64,000 nucleotides of DNA from JAFAFN01 sp963707555. Its GTDB lineage: Bacteria; Actinomycetota; Acidimicrobiia; Acidimicrobiales; Microtrichaceae. This document shows, piece after piece, positions 35,217-44,300 of this stretch. Under the pieces are notes generated by a model. It saw nothing but the letters and a program-made list of their open reading frames with translations, was not told the origin of the DNA and made no database searches. Position 1 is the stretch's first letter, and every line of letters begins with the position of its first letter. The DNA is taken from the NCBI GenBank assembly GCA_963707555.1, contig CAVPQM010000002.1, positions 310,001 through 374,000 of the forward strand, read 5' to 3'. A program made the position numbers and the translations under genes.

Positions 35217-36761
35217 TCACCTGATGGTCCCACGAGGTTCTCGCAGCGCGAACGCGACGAGCAGTCCGACGAGCGAGACCGCTGCGCCCACGCCATAGGC
35301 GACCGAGTACGACCTGGACAGCGCCATGGTGCCCGCCGCGGCGACCTGGATCGTCTCGAGCAGGTTGATGCCGACCGTCGTACCGATCTGTGCGAACAGC
35401 TGCTGGGTGGCACCAGCGACGCCCAGGTCGACGTCCTCGACCGAGTTCGCGACCGACGCCGAGACCCTGGGCAGCGATGCGCCCACGCCGATGCCCGACA
35501 ACGTCAGGGCGAGCAGCACGATCACCGTGCCGGGGTCGGCCGCGGCGAACGCGAAGAGCCCCATCGACAGCGCCACCGACGCCATGCCGGCGACGATCGC
35601 GACCCGGGTCGAGATGCGCCCGGCGAGCATCCCCGCCACGGGACCGGCGATCGCGAAGGTCAACGGGCGTGGGATCATCAGCAACGAGATCGTCTCGGGG
35701 CCCAGACCGCGGACCTCGGCGAGCAGCTTGGGGGTGAGGGTGAAGCCGCCCATGTAGCCGAACTGCATGAAGAACGAGACGATCACGGGCACGGCGAACC
35801 CGCTGCGACGGAACCACTCCAGCGGGATCAGCGGGTGCTCCTGACGACGCTCCACGGCGATGAACCACCAGACCGCGAGCAGGCTCGCAGCGAATGCGCC
35901 GAGGACCCACGGGCTGGTGAGACCCCACGCCGCCACGCGGTCGATGCCGAACAGCATGAGCCCGAGGGCGACGAACAGGACCGCCTGGCCGGCCAGGTCG
36001 AAGTGCACACCGCGACGTCGCGGCGTCTCGGCGACGAGCAACCAGGCGAGCAGGACCGACAGGACGAGCAGCGGTGCCTGCCCCCAGAAGATCGTGCGCC
36101 ACCCGAGGTTCTCGACCAACGGACCTCCGACGACCAGGCCCACCACCGGGCCGCCGGCGACCACCAGCGACCAGAACCCGAGCGCCTTCGAGCGGTTCTC
36201 GCGGCTGAACAGGCCGTTGATGATGGCGAGCGAGCTGGGGCCCGTCGCGGCGCCCGCAGTGGCGGCGAGCACCCGGAACACGATGAGCGACGGGCCCGAC
36301 CAGGCGAGCGCGGAGGCGACGACGAACACGGCCGACACGCTCATCCCGATGAGGAACACCTTGCGGTGACCGTGCAGGTCACCGAGCTTCCCCGCCGTCG
36401 TGCCCGTCAGCGCGACGGCGATCGTCGGTCCGGAGATGAGCCAGACCAGGCTCGACACCGACGCGTCCAGGTCCTGGGCGATCTGGGGCCGACTGACCGC
36501 GAGGATCGTGATCGTGCTGGCGACCCAGAAGGTGCCGAAGAGCACGGTCCAGGTGATGATCCACGCACCACGATCGCTGCCGTGCACACGCTGCGCTGCT
36601 CTGCGTTGCCACAACAGCGGCCACGGCACGACGGGGTCCTCGTCGACGCCGGGGGCCTCGATGGCGAGAGCGGTCAGCTCCTCGGGCAGCTCGTCGGGTG
36701 ACCTCTCAGGATCCCGTCCCTCTCCGCCGGGCGGCTCGGTGGGCGGGGCGGGAGGCGACAT
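35217..36761 (-). CDS. MFS drug exporter, EmrB/QacA-like (DHA2)
   Basis: 514 residues with about 14 membrane helices and a hydrophilic N-terminal extension of about 60 residues. Motif A is in GKLGDLHGHRKVFLIG, and the motif C-like part is GFWSLVVAGGPVVGLVVGG with LGWRTIFWGQAPLL after it, typical of DHA2 proton antiporters. TACGAT lies 9 nt before ATG 36761. The substrate is unknown. The 294-base gap upstream holds a tandem repeat. Confidence 0.87.
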   Translation of the reverse strand: MSPPAPPTEPPGGEGRDPERSPDELPEELTALAIEAPGVDEDPVVPWPLLWQRRAAQRVHGSDRGAWIITWTVLFGTFWVASTITILAVSRPQIAQDLDASVSSLVWLISGPTIAVALTGTTAGKLGDLHGHRKVFLIGMSVSAVFVVASALAWSGPSLIVFRVLAATAGAATGPSSLAIINGLFSRENRSKALGFWSLVVAGGPVVGLVVGGPLVENLGWRTIFWGQAPLLVLSVLLAWLLVAETPRRRGVHFDLAGQAVLFVALGLMLFGIDRVAAWGLTSPWVLGAFAASLLAVWWFIAVERRQEHPLIPLEWFRRSGFAVPVIVSFFMQFGYMGGFTLTPKLLAEVRGLGPETISLLMIPRPLTFAIAGPVAGMLAGRISTRVAIVAGMASVALSMGLFAFAAADPGTVIVLLALTLSGIGVGASLPRVSASVANSVEDVDLGVAGATQQLFAQIGTTVGINLLETIQVAAAGTMALSRSYSVAYGVGAAVSLVGLLVAFALREPRGTIR

Positions 36762-36947
36762 GCGGCACGGATCGTACTGCCGTGCTCTCGAGCCTCGGAG
36801 TCGGGCCGGGACCGTCGCCCTGTTGGGGTGGCCGCCTCATCGCGGCGGCTGGGGAACACCACGTCCAGCAGACCACCCCAACGGGAACGACGGTCCCGAT
36901 GGCGTCAACGTAGGTCGTGCTGCACGCAAAGTGGTGGATGATCGCGC

Positions 36948-37039
36948 GCCCAGCGGTCGCCGGCAAGATGGCCCAGCGGTCGCCGGCAGGATGGCCCAGC
37001 GGTCGCCGGCAGGATGGCCCAGCGGTCGCCGGCAGGATG
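36948..37039. repeat. Four 23-bp tandem repeats behind the kinase gene
   Basis: Four back-to-back copies of GCCCAGCGGTCGCCGGCAGGATG (the first has one A for G), ending 16 bases before the kinase stop. There are no spacers, so it is not CRISPR. 23 is not a multiple of 3 and no ORF runs through it. The rest of the 294-base gap (36762-37055) shows no gene. Confidence 0.9.
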
Positions 37040-37055
37040 GCCACCTGGCTGCAGC

Positions 37056-39473
37056 TCAGGAGCGGGTGAAGATGCGCACCGCGGTGCCGCGAGCGTGCAG
37101 CTCACCGGCGACCGGATCGGTGGCGAGCACCATGCCCGAGGGTGACCCCTCGATCCCCGCGACGACGAAGCCGTCGGCCTCGAGCCGTTCGGCGGCCATC
37201 GACCCGGTGATGTAGCGCACGTCGGGGACGGCAACCGGTGCAGGACCGCGTGAGACCTCGAGCGTGACGGCGCTGTCGCGCGGGAGCTCGGCGCCGGGCT
37301 GGCCGCTGGCCGACACGACACGACCTGCCTCGACGGTCTCGTTGTACTGGGCGTTGACGCGGGGCACGAGCTGCACGTCGGTCAGGGCCTTCTCCGCCTC
37401 GGCCTGGGTCATCCCCTGCAACCCGGCCGGCACGACACGCGGCGCGGGGCCCTGGGACACGACCAGGTCGAACACGGTGCCGCGGGGCAGCTGGTTGCGA
37501 TCATCGATCGCCGCGCTGCCGGGCGCGGGGGCGGCGCTCACGACCTGGCCCTCTGCGAGCTCTTCGTCGTGGGCGGGGGTCACGGTGCCGATGGCGAAGC
37601 CCTGCTCCTCGAGTGCGGACCGGGCGTCGGCCTCGGCGGTGCCGACGACATCGGGCACCGGCGCGAGTGTGGCGCCGAGCGAGACGGTGAACGTGACGGT
37701 CTCTCCCTCGGCCAGGTCGGTGCCGGCTGCGGGGATCTGTTCGAGGATGTCGCCCGGCGAGGTGCCGTCGCGTCGGTCGACGGTGTCGGCGTCGACGTCC
37801 CAGCCGAGCCGGTCGGCCTCGGCGGTCGCCTGCTCGACGGTCATCGCCGAGAAGTCGGGCACGTCGTGGACCGGCACCCGGATCATGAACCACCAGCCGG
37901 CGGCCGCGCCGCCGATGAGCGCGATGACCGCGACGAGGGCCAGCACCCGGCGGGGCCAGCGCCGGCGCGGACGAGCGGCCTTGGCGGACACCTTCCGCGC
38001 CGCTCGTTCGGCCTTGGCTGCAGCCTTGTCGGCCCTGCGCTGCTGACGTGCGGTCGGGGCGGCGACCGTCGGGGGCAGATCCGCGCCGTAGGGCTCGACC
38101 TTCCCGAACGAGGCCGGCCGCGAACCGCTGAGCAGCTCGTGCTCCTGCGCGACGGTGATCGGGTCACGACGGCTCACGTCGTGATCCGCCGCCGAGGAGC
38201 CGACTCCCGATGAGCCGGCCCCGTTCGAGCCGGCCCCGTTCGTCGAGGGCGTCGGAGCGGGCCCTGTCGGGGCGCTGGTGGTGGCGGCGGAGATGGCGGC
38301 GGAGATGGCGGCGGTCGCGTCGGCTGCGGCGTCGTTGGTCGCGGCAGCGGAGGTCGTGGCAGCGGAGGTCGCGGCGGCAGCGCTCGGGGCGGCAGGCGCC
38401 TCCTGGTCGAACACCGCGGCCGTGCCGTCGCCGGGTGGGTCGGCGGGCTCCTCGCCGATGACCTCGGGCGGCGGGACCGGCAGCACCTCGGGATCCCGGT
38501 GCACCGTGCCGACGGTGAGGTCGACCGGGCCGTCCTCGATGCCGGTGATCGCACCGATGCCCGCGACGAGCATCATCTCGGAGGTCTCCTGACCGTCGCC
38601 GAGCGTGGCGACGATCGGCAGCGGCTCGGGACGTTCGTACTCCTCGGCGGTGGCCATGAGCGCGATCTCGAACTCCGCGGCCTCGGGCCGTTCGGTCGGG
38701 TCGAGGCGTCCGGCACGTTCGAGCACGGACCGCAGCCCACCGAGCTCCGGCCCGAGCTCCAGGTCGCCCTGGGTGCGCAGCGCGAGCGTCGCGGCGGTCG
38801 TGTCCGCGGCGAAGGGCACCTGGCCCGTCAGGCACTCGACGAGCACGAGGGCGAGGGAGTACACGTCGGACCGGCCGTCGAGTCGGCGTCCGAGCGCCTG
38901 CTCCGGCGAGGCGTAGCGGGCGGTGCCGACCGCGGTTCCCGTGGGCTCGGTCCACGATGCCTCGGCGAGGGCGCGGGCCAGACCGAAGTCGGCCAGGCGC
39001 AGGCGACCCTCGTCGTCGAAGAGCAGGTTGCCCGGCTTCACGTCGCGGTGCACCAGGCCCCGCAGGTGGGCGTGCGAGAGCGCTCGGGCGGAGTCGAGGC
39101 CCACCAGCAGCGTCTGCGACGGTGTGAGCGTCGGGGTGCGGTCGAGCATCTCCCGCAGGCTGCCGCCGCCCAGGAACTCGGTCACCAGGTACGGCACCAC
39201 ACCGGCGTCGGAGTGGTCCTCACCCCAGTCGAAGACCGCCACGATGTTCGGATGGTTCAGCGCGCCAGCGGCGCGGGCCTCGGCACGGAACCGGCGCAGG
39301 AACGCCTCGTCCTCGGCGAGTGCCTCGTGCAGCAACTTGACCGCCACGCGGCGCCGGAGCTGCGTGTCGACGGCGAGGAAGACGCGCGACGAGGTGCCCA
39401 CTCCGATGGGGGCGACCAGTCGATATCTTCCGCCGAGCACACGCCCGGTCTCCTCAGAGAGTCGGGAGGTCAT
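37056..39473 (-). CDS. Transmembrane serine/threonine kinase with four PASTA domains (PknB type)
   Basis: 805 residues. Kinase domain about 1-270: glycine loop GVGTSSRVFLAVD, lysine AVKLLHEAL, catalytic HRDVKPGN, DFG in LADFGLAR, RYASPEQ. A long Ala/Thr/Ser-rich juxtamembrane linker follows. A basic segment and one membrane helix come next (VLALVAVIALIGGAAAGWWF, about 530-550). Four PASTA repeats end the chain and should sense peptidoglycan fragments. ATG 39473 is chosen because TACCAT stands 7 nt before it (alternative ATG 39482). No FtsW/PBP/phosphatase genes stand near, unlike the usual pknB cluster. Confidence 0.92.
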   Translation of the reverse strand: MTSRLSEETGRVLGGRYRLVAPIGVGTSSRVFLAVDTQLRRRVAVKLLHEALAEDEAFLRRFRAEARAAGALNHPNIVAVFDWGEDHSDAGVVPYLVTEFLGGGSLREMLDRTPTLTPSQTLLVGLDSARALSHAHLRGLVHRDVKPGNLLFDDEGRLRLADFGLARALAEASWTEPTGTAVGTARYASPEQALGRRLDGRSDVYSLALVLVECLTGQVPFAADTTAATLALRTQGDLELGPELGGLRSVLERAGRLDPTERPEAAEFEIALMATAEEYERPEPLPIVATLGDGQETSEMMLVAGIGAITGIEDGPVDLTVGTVHRDPEVLPVPPPEVIGEEPADPPGDGTAAVFDQEAPAAPSAAAATSAATTSAAATNDAAADATAAISAAISAATTSAPTGPAPTPSTNGAGSNGAGSSGVGSSAADHDVSRRDPITVAQEHELLSGSRPASFGKVEPYGADLPPTVAAPTARQQRRADKAAAKAERAARKVSAKAARPRRRWPRRVLALVAVIALIGGAAAGWWFMIRVPVHDVPDFSAMTVEQATAEADRLGWDVDADTVDRRDGTSPGDILEQIPAAGTDLAEGETVTFTVSLGATLAPVPDVVGTAEADARSALEEQGFAIGTVTPAHDEELAEGQVVSAAPAPGSAAIDDRNQLPRGTVFDLVVSQGPAPRVVPAGLQGMTQAEAEKALTDVQLVPRVNAQYNETVEAGRVVSASGQPGAELPRDSAVTLEVSRGPAPVAVPDVRYITGSMAAERLEADGFVVAGIEGSPSGMVLATDPVAGELHARGTAVRIFTRS

Positions 39474-39480
39474 CGGCGAC

Positions 39481-39486
39481 ATGGTA
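39481..39486 (-). promoter_or_regulatory. Leaderless -10 element (TACCAT) for the PASTA kinase
   Basis: TACCAT on the minus strand, 7 nt before ATG 39473. Confidence 0.5.
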
Positions 39487-39532
39487 CCGCTGCCTACCGC
39501 GGAGTCCGGGGACGGGCTAGACCATCGGTTGG

Positions 39533-40094
39533 ATGAGCGACCCCACGACCCCTTCCGACTCCCCTTCCGGGCCCGTCGAGGCGGACGATCCAGGGACCGC
39601 CGCCGAGACGTACGAAGGCCCGTCGCAGTCGGACCTCGCGCTCGCGGCACGGGCCCGGGACCGACGCCCCTCGCGACTCGGCGACGTGCCGCGCCGCGTG
39701 CTGATCGCGCTGCTGCTGATCGGGGTCGTCGTCGGCATCGCCATCACGGGCCGCATGGCGGTCACCGGCACCGGGAGCACCTCGGACGCGCTGCCGGACT
39801 CGGTCGAGCGACTCATCCCCGCGTCGGGAGCGCAAGCCCTCCGTCAGGCCCAGGTCGGCATCGACGTCGCCGACGGCTACGACGCCTACCTGCAGATCAA
39901 CGGCGTGACCATCAAGACCGCCGAGGACGGGCTGATCAAGGACGGCACCGGGCTGGTGCAGTTCCAGCCCGGTCCTGACCGTCCGATCGAGACGCTCAAC
40001 CAGGGGCAGAACTGCGTCACCGCGTTCGTGTGGAAGCGAGCGCGACGGCGAGGCCACGGCCGAGCCGGTCGCCTGGTGCTTCAACGCCACCTGA
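39533..40094 (+). CDS. Single-pass membrane protein, unknown function (one frameshift)
   Basis: About 186 residues: acidic Pro/Ser-rich N-terminus, basic stretch RARDRRPSRLGDVPRR, one helix (VLIALLLIGVVVGIAITG, about 57-74). The outer domain contains GYDAYLQINGVTIKTAEDG, VQFQPGPDRPIETLNQGQNCVTAFVW and an end WCFNAT. An extra C near 40034 breaks the frame; removing it gives ...KERDGEATAEPVAW and stop TGA 40092-40094. The two cysteines may pair. It is divergent from the PASTA kinase by 59 bases, which allows a functional link. Family not known to me. Confidence 0.65.
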
Positions 40095-40116
40095 GCCCGG
40101 CCGGCGTCGGGGCGCC

Positions 40117-42237
40117 TCAGCCGCCCGGCAGTTCACCCGTCTCGAGCAGTTCGACGAACGCTGCCTCGTCGAGGACCGGCACGCCGTGCTGCTCGGCCTT
40201 GGCGAGCTTCGAGGCGCCGGGGTCGTTGCCGACCACGAGCGCGTAGGTCTTGCCCGACACGCTGCCGGGTGACTTCCCGCCACGTGCCTTGATCGCCGCG
40301 GCGGCCTCGTCGCGGCTGAACCCCTCGAGGCCGCCGCTGACCACGACCGCCCTCCCGGCGAGGGTCTGGGGCAGCACGGAGCGCTCCGGCCCGACGGTGT
40401 TGACCCCGGACGCCGCCAGGCGCTCGACGAGCCGCCGATTCGCCGGGTCGGCGAAGTGGTGCTGGACCGAGGTCGCGATCACCGGGCCGACGCCGTCGAC
40501 GGCGTTCAGGTCGGCCTCCGAGGCCGACATGATCGTGTCGAGGTCGCCCAGCGACGAGGCGAGCACCTCTGCCCCGGCGGCGCCGAGGTGCACGATGTTG
40601 AGACCGAAGAGCAGGTTCGCGAGCGGCCGCTGCTTGGAGGCCTCGATCGCGTTGCGCAGCTTGTTGATCGACGCCTCCTTGTACCCGGGCAGCTCGGCGA
40701 TCCGGTCGAAGTCGAGGTCGTAGATGTCGGCCACGTCGTGGATCAGGCCGAGCTCCATGAAGGTGGAGATCTGCTGCTCGCCGAGCCCGTCGATGTCCAT
40801 CGCGCCACGTGACACGAAGTGGCTGAGCGTCGCGAGGCGCTTCTGGGGGCAGTCGGGGTTGACGCAGAGGTGCTGCGCCTCTCCCTCGGCGCGCACGAGC
40901 GGCTGACCGCACGAGGGGCACTCGGTCGGGAAGCGCCACTCGGGCAGGCCCTCGGGGCGCAGCTCGAGCACCGGTCCGACGACCTCGGGGATGACGTCGC
41001 CGGCCTTGCGCACCACGACGGTGTCGCCGGGACGGACGTCCTTGAGGCGCACCTGGTCCTCGTTGTGCAGCGTCGACAGCCCGACCGTGGAGCCGCCGAC
41101 GAAGACGGGGCGCAGCACGGCGAAGGGCGTCGCCTTGCCGGTCCGGCCGATCGAGACCTGGATGTCCTCGAGCAGGGTGGTGCGCTCCTCGGGTGGGAGC
41201 TTGAAGGCGATCGCCCAGCGCGGCGCCTTCGACGTGGAGCCCATGGCTGACTGGAGGGCCAGGTCGTCGACCTTCACGACGACGCCGTCGATCTCGTAGG
41301 GCAGCTCGTGGCGGTGCTTCACCCAGTGCTGGCAGAACTCGTACACGGCGTCGAGGTCGTCGACGGTCCGGGTGAGCGGGTTCACCGGGATGCCGAGGTC
41401 GCCGAGCCAGCGCAACGCCGCGGAGTGCGACGGCGGCACGTCGGCGCCGACGACCTGGCCGAGCTGGTAGCACCACCAGGCGAGTCCTCGACCAGCGGTG
41501 ACCTCGGGGTCCTTCTGGCGCAGCGAGCCTGCGCCGGCGTTGCGGGGGTTGACCGGCACCGGACGCGGCCGGTTCCCCCGGGCGAGCAGCGCCTCGTTCT
41601 CTGCCTCGGTGCGCGCCTTGAGCGCTTCGAAGGACTCGATCGGCAGGTAGATCTCACCGCGGGCCTCGAGCACGTCGGGGGCGCCGTCGGCCAGCTGGCG
41701 TGGGATGGCGTCGATCCGCAGCACGTTGGCGGTGACGTCCTCGCCCACACGACCGTTGCCCCGCGTGGCGGCCTGGACCAGGGCGCCCTGCTCGTAGCGG
41801 ATCGACACCGCCAGGCCGTCGATCTTGAGCTCGCAGACGTAGCGCACCGAGTCGGTCGCGCCGAGCTCGGCGACCTTGCGGGCGGTCCTCGCTCCCCACG
41901 CCTCGAGCTCGGAGAGGTCCATCGCGTTGTCGAGGCTCATCATGCGGACGGTGTGCTCGACCGGCGCGAACTGCGCCGACGGCGCGCCGCCCACCCCCTC
42001 GACGGTGGGGCTGTCGGGCGTCAACAGGTCGGGGTGCAGCTCCTCCATCGCCCGCAGGTCGCGGACCAGGTCGTCGTAGTCCGCATCTGCGATGACCGGC
42101 GCATCACGCTCGTAGTAGGCCGCGTTGTGGTCGCGGATCTGCTCGCGGAGCCAGTCGACGCGCCCGGCCGGGTCGAGCTCTGCATCGGGGCCGTTCGGGA
42201 CGACGGGGCCGGCGTCCGGCGCGGAAGGTTCGCTCAC
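40117..42237 (-). CDS. ligA: NAD-dependent DNA ligase
   Basis: Seals nicks in replication and repair. Intact, 706 residues: NAD-binding Ia domain, adenylation lysine in CELKIDGLAVS, OB fold, four-cysteine zinc finger (CPSCGQPL ... HLCVNPDCPQKR), helix-hairpin-helix repeats, and BRCT domain (LAGRAVVVSGGLEGFSRDEA) at the C-terminus. GTG start 42237 is fixed by a leaderless promoter. Shares its neighbourhood with gatCAB, the MetE-like gene and mnmA as in mycobacteria. Confidence 0.97.
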   Translation of the reverse strand: MSEPSAPDAGPVVPNGPDAELDPAGRVDWLREQIRDHNAAYYERDAPVIADADYDDLVRDLRAMEELHPDLLTPDSPTVEGVGGAPSAQFAPVEHTVRMMSLDNAMDLSELEAWGARTARKVAELGATDSVRYVCELKIDGLAVSIRYEQGALVQAATRGNGRVGEDVTANVLRIDAIPRQLADGAPDVLEARGEIYLPIESFEALKARTEAENEALLARGNRPRPVPVNPRNAGAGSLRQKDPEVTAGRGLAWWCYQLGQVVGADVPPSHSAALRWLGDLGIPVNPLTRTVDDLDAVYEFCQHWVKHRHELPYEIDGVVVKVDDLALQSAMGSTSKAPRWAIAFKLPPEERTTLLEDIQVSIGRTGKATPFAVLRPVFVGGSTVGLSTLHNEDQVRLKDVRPGDTVVVRKAGDVIPEVVGPVLELRPEGLPEWRFPTECPSCGQPLVRAEGEAQHLCVNPDCPQKRLATLSHFVSRGAMDIDGLGEQQISTFMELGLIHDVADIYDLDFDRIAELPGYKEASINKLRNAIEASKQRPLANLLFGLNIVHLGAAGAEVLASSLGDLDTIMSASEADLNAVDGVGPVIATSVQHHFADPANRRLVERLAASGVNTVGPERSVLPQTLAGRAVVVSGGLEGFSRDEAAAAIKARGGKSPGSVSGKTYALVVGNDPGASKLAKAEQHGVPVLDEAAFVELLETGELPGG

Positions 42238-42243
42238 GTCGTC

Positions 42244-42249
42244 AATGTA
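42244..42249 (-). promoter_or_regulatory. Leaderless -10 element (TACATT) for ligA
   Basis: TACATT on the minus strand, 6 nt before GTG 42237. Confidence 0.6.
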
Positions 42250-42288
42250 GTGACCGACGCCGACATCTCACTTCACGGGCGGTCGGTC

Positions 42289-43029
42289 TCAGCGCGTTGC
42301 GGGTCGGATGCCGAGGCCTGCGGCGAGCGCCGCCGCCTGCACCCGGTTCTCGACCTCGAACAGCTCGAACAAGGTCGACAGCCGCCGCTTCACGCCCGAC
42401 TGCGAGATGCCGAGGGCACGGCAGATCTCGGGGTTCGAACGTCCTGCCACGAGCTGTTCGGCGAGCTCGTACTGCTCGCCGGTGAGGGCGGGCGCCGACC
42501 GCGCCATCTCGACGACCGACGCGGGCACCTGCACGACGTCGTCGGCGAGTGCTGCCAGCACCTCGACGAGGTCTGCGGGCCGTTGTGCCGGCACCATGCC
42601 GTGCACCGGGACCGCCGCCATGGTCTGCAGCGCCCACCGTGCGTCGTACGGCATCGAGCCGACGACCAGCACCGTCGCGGCACCCTGCGCGCCCGACCAG
42701 GCCCGTGGCGCCGTCGACGTGGGCGTCCGGTCGGTGATCAGCAGGCTCGTGAACCGCCGGACGCCACTCGCCGAGTTCCCGTCGGGTGACGCAGGCCTCG
42801 CCGTCGGAGCACCGTCGTCCTGTCGGAGCGAGGTTCGGGTCGCGGTCGAGCGGGCGATCGTGGACAGCGCAGCGGCGACCACCGGATCGGCGACACGGAC
42901 CTCGACCTCGAGGCGCCAACGAGGGGGGCGTCGACCCCGGTCGCCAGCGCCGGGTGAGTGCACCAGGCGCAGCGCCTTGTCGGACGGGATCACACGAGGA
43001 CTTCGCTCCGCTGCGTTGTCATGTGACAT
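42289..43029 (-). CDS. LuxR-family transcriptional regulator with an unusual N-terminal domain
   Basis: 246 residues. The C-terminal 65 residues form a LuxR-type helix-turn-helix (LTGEQYELAEQLVAGRSNPEI, ISQSGVKRRLSTLFELF). The N-terminal part resembles a receiver-like fold (VVAAALSTIAR, SLLITDRTP, VLVVGSMPYDARWALQ, VHGMVPAQRPADLVEVLAAL) but shows no clear phospho-acceptor Asp in the usual place. It may be an atypical or pseudo-receiver response regulator. No sensor kinase is near. A perfect hairpin precedes its start codon. Confidence 0.8.
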   Translation of the reverse strand: MSHDNAAERSPRVIPSDKALRLVHSPGAGDRGRRPPRWRLEVEVRVADPVVAAALSTIARSTATRTSLRQDDGAPTARPASPDGNSASGVRRFTSLLITDRTPTSTAPRAWSGAQGAATVLVVGSMPYDARWALQTMAAVPVHGMVPAQRPADLVEVLAALADDVVQVPASVVEMARSAPALTGEQYELAEQLVAGRSNPEICRALGISQSGVKRRLSTLFELFEVENRVQAAALAAGLGIRPATR

Positions 43030-43031
43030 GA

Positions 43032-43053
43032 ACCCTGAGACACCTCTCAGGGT
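43032..43053. promoter_or_regulatory. Perfect 9-bp inverted repeat directly before the LuxR gene start
   Basis: ACCCTGAGA-CACC-TCTCAGGGT ends 2 bases before the ATG (minus strand). In RNA, the GAGAGGTG that could serve as ribosome site would be at the hairpin top. As DNA, it is a fit site for a dimeric regulator, possibly the LuxR protein itself. Confidence 0.5.
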
Positions 43054-43062
43054 CCCCTTCGC

Positions 43063-43095
43063 TGCCCGGGCCGGATGGGGCTCACGGCCCGGGCA
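43063..43095. repeat. 10-bp perfect inverted repeat in the LuxR upstream region
   Basis: TGCCCGGGCC and GGCCCGGGCA are separated by 13 bases. It lies in the 180-base gap between the MetE-like gene and the LuxR gene and could fold in RNA on either strand. Role unknown. Confidence 0.45.
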
Positions 43096-43209
43096 GGAAG
43101 TCGGTGGCCCGAAGGCACCCGTGCAGCGTGGTCCGTGCGGCGGGCCACTTTCAATGCCCCGTCCGGTCCAGATTCTGGGCCGCTCGTCGCGACCCCATCC
43201 CGCTGGGGC

Positions 43210-44283
43210 TCAGGCTCCGAGGGAGAGTCGGGCGCCGATCGCCTGGCGTCGCACCCGCAGTGAGATGTCGTCGACCAGGTCCAGCAGACGTTCGGCCTGG
43301 GTGGGACCGAAGTGGGCCAGGCCGTCGACCGGGCTGATCAGGCTCCGGCTGCGCAGCAGCAGCGGATCCATGCCCGCGCCGACCAGCTCGCACCACAACG
43401 CGCTGAGGCGACGCCAGAGCAGCTCCTCGCTCGTCCCCAGCGGTTGGTCGACCGGCACCGCGCCCCATGCGATCCGCCCGCCGCGGTCGAGGAAGTCGGC
43501 GAGCTGCGGCGCCCAGCCCACCACCCCGGCCTCCGCGGGCGTCGAGATCACCGACACGCCGGTCGCCAGCACGGCCTCCCAGTTGGTCCGACCCGGCACG
43601 TGCACGCCGATCAGCAGGTCGCCGGCCCCGGGGTGCTCGTCGAGGGTCCTCACGAACGTGCCGAGCGCGCTGGCGACCTCGGACGGCGCCAATGGGAACG
43701 TCGGGTGCATCGCTCCGACCAGGCCGGGTTCGGATGCGCAGACCAACACGACCGCGTCGGGCAGTGCGGCGCGGGCGGCGGCGAGCAGCGCCGCGGCGCG
43801 GCGGGCGACCATCGACTCCGCCAGCGTCATGGCGGCGTCGGCGGGAACCCCGGCGGCACGCAGCGAGAGCGCGAGCGTGACGGGACCGAGCACACCGATC
43901 CGTACGCCGTCGACGCTGCTGTCGCCGGACGCGGCGCCGAGGTGGTCGAGGAACCCGCTCGTCGCGGCGTACGGGGCGCCGCCGACGTCGACCTCGACGT
44001 CGGCGGGGTCGAGCTCACCGGCGACGAGTGCAGGGTCCGCGCCCACGAGCCGGAGCAGGCCGGGCGGCTGGACCTCGACGCCCGGAAGACCGTGGACGGC
44101 CTGGGCGAGCAACGACGAGGAGTGGGGCGCGAGCACCGGCACCGTCGGGAACGACGGGTTCGCTGCGAGCGCGAGCTCCGACGCGTCCTGTGGCGTGTCG
44201 CACGGCACGGATCCGATCGAAGTGGCGAGCCCGAACGGGAGCTCGATGGTCCCCCCCATGGGGTCGTTGCTAGCGGTGGCCAC
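43210..44283 (-). CDS. MetE/UROD-superfamily methionine-synthase-like protein
   Basis: 357 residues, the C-terminal-half size of cobalamin-independent methionine synthase. It has the TIM-barrel course SIGSVPCDTPQDA, VRIGVLGPVTLALSL, AMTLAESMVARRAAALLAA, LIGVHVPGRTNWEAV, VSVISTPAEAGVVGWAP and GRIAWGAVPVDQPLG. The canonical MetE zinc-binding His-X-Cys/Cys set is not evident, so it may act on another methyl donor or acceptor. Equivalent to the gene next to ligA in mycobacteria (Rv3015c type). GTG start 44283. Confidence 0.7.
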   Translation of the reverse strand: MATASNDPMGGTIELPFGLATSIGSVPCDTPQDASELALAANPSFPTVPVLAPHSSSLLAQAVHGLPGVEVQPPGLLRLVGADPALVAGELDPADVEVDVGGAPYAATSGFLDHLGAASGDSSVDGVRIGVLGPVTLALSLRAAGVPADAAMTLAESMVARRAAALLAAARAALPDAVVLVCASEPGLVGAMHPTFPLAPSEVASALGTFVRTLDEHPGAGDLLIGVHVPGRTNWEAVLATGVSVISTPAEAGVVGWAPQLADFLDRGGRIAWGAVPVDQPLGTSEELLWRRLSALWCELVGAGMDPLLLRSRSLISPVDGLAHFGPTQAERLLDLVDDISLRVRRQAIGARLSLGA

Positions 44284-44300
44284 GCGAGCCGCGCAAGTCT

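Noticed and set aside
36948..37039. Possible CRISPR array
   Set aside because: The repeats are directly adjacent with no spacers and no cas genes are near.
43090..43200. Cobalamin-riboswitch-like words on the plus strand (GGAAGTCGGTG ... GGGCCACT)
   Set aside because: The CCCCGCxACTGT core and B12 box are not matched, and no plus-strand gene follows for 1 kb.
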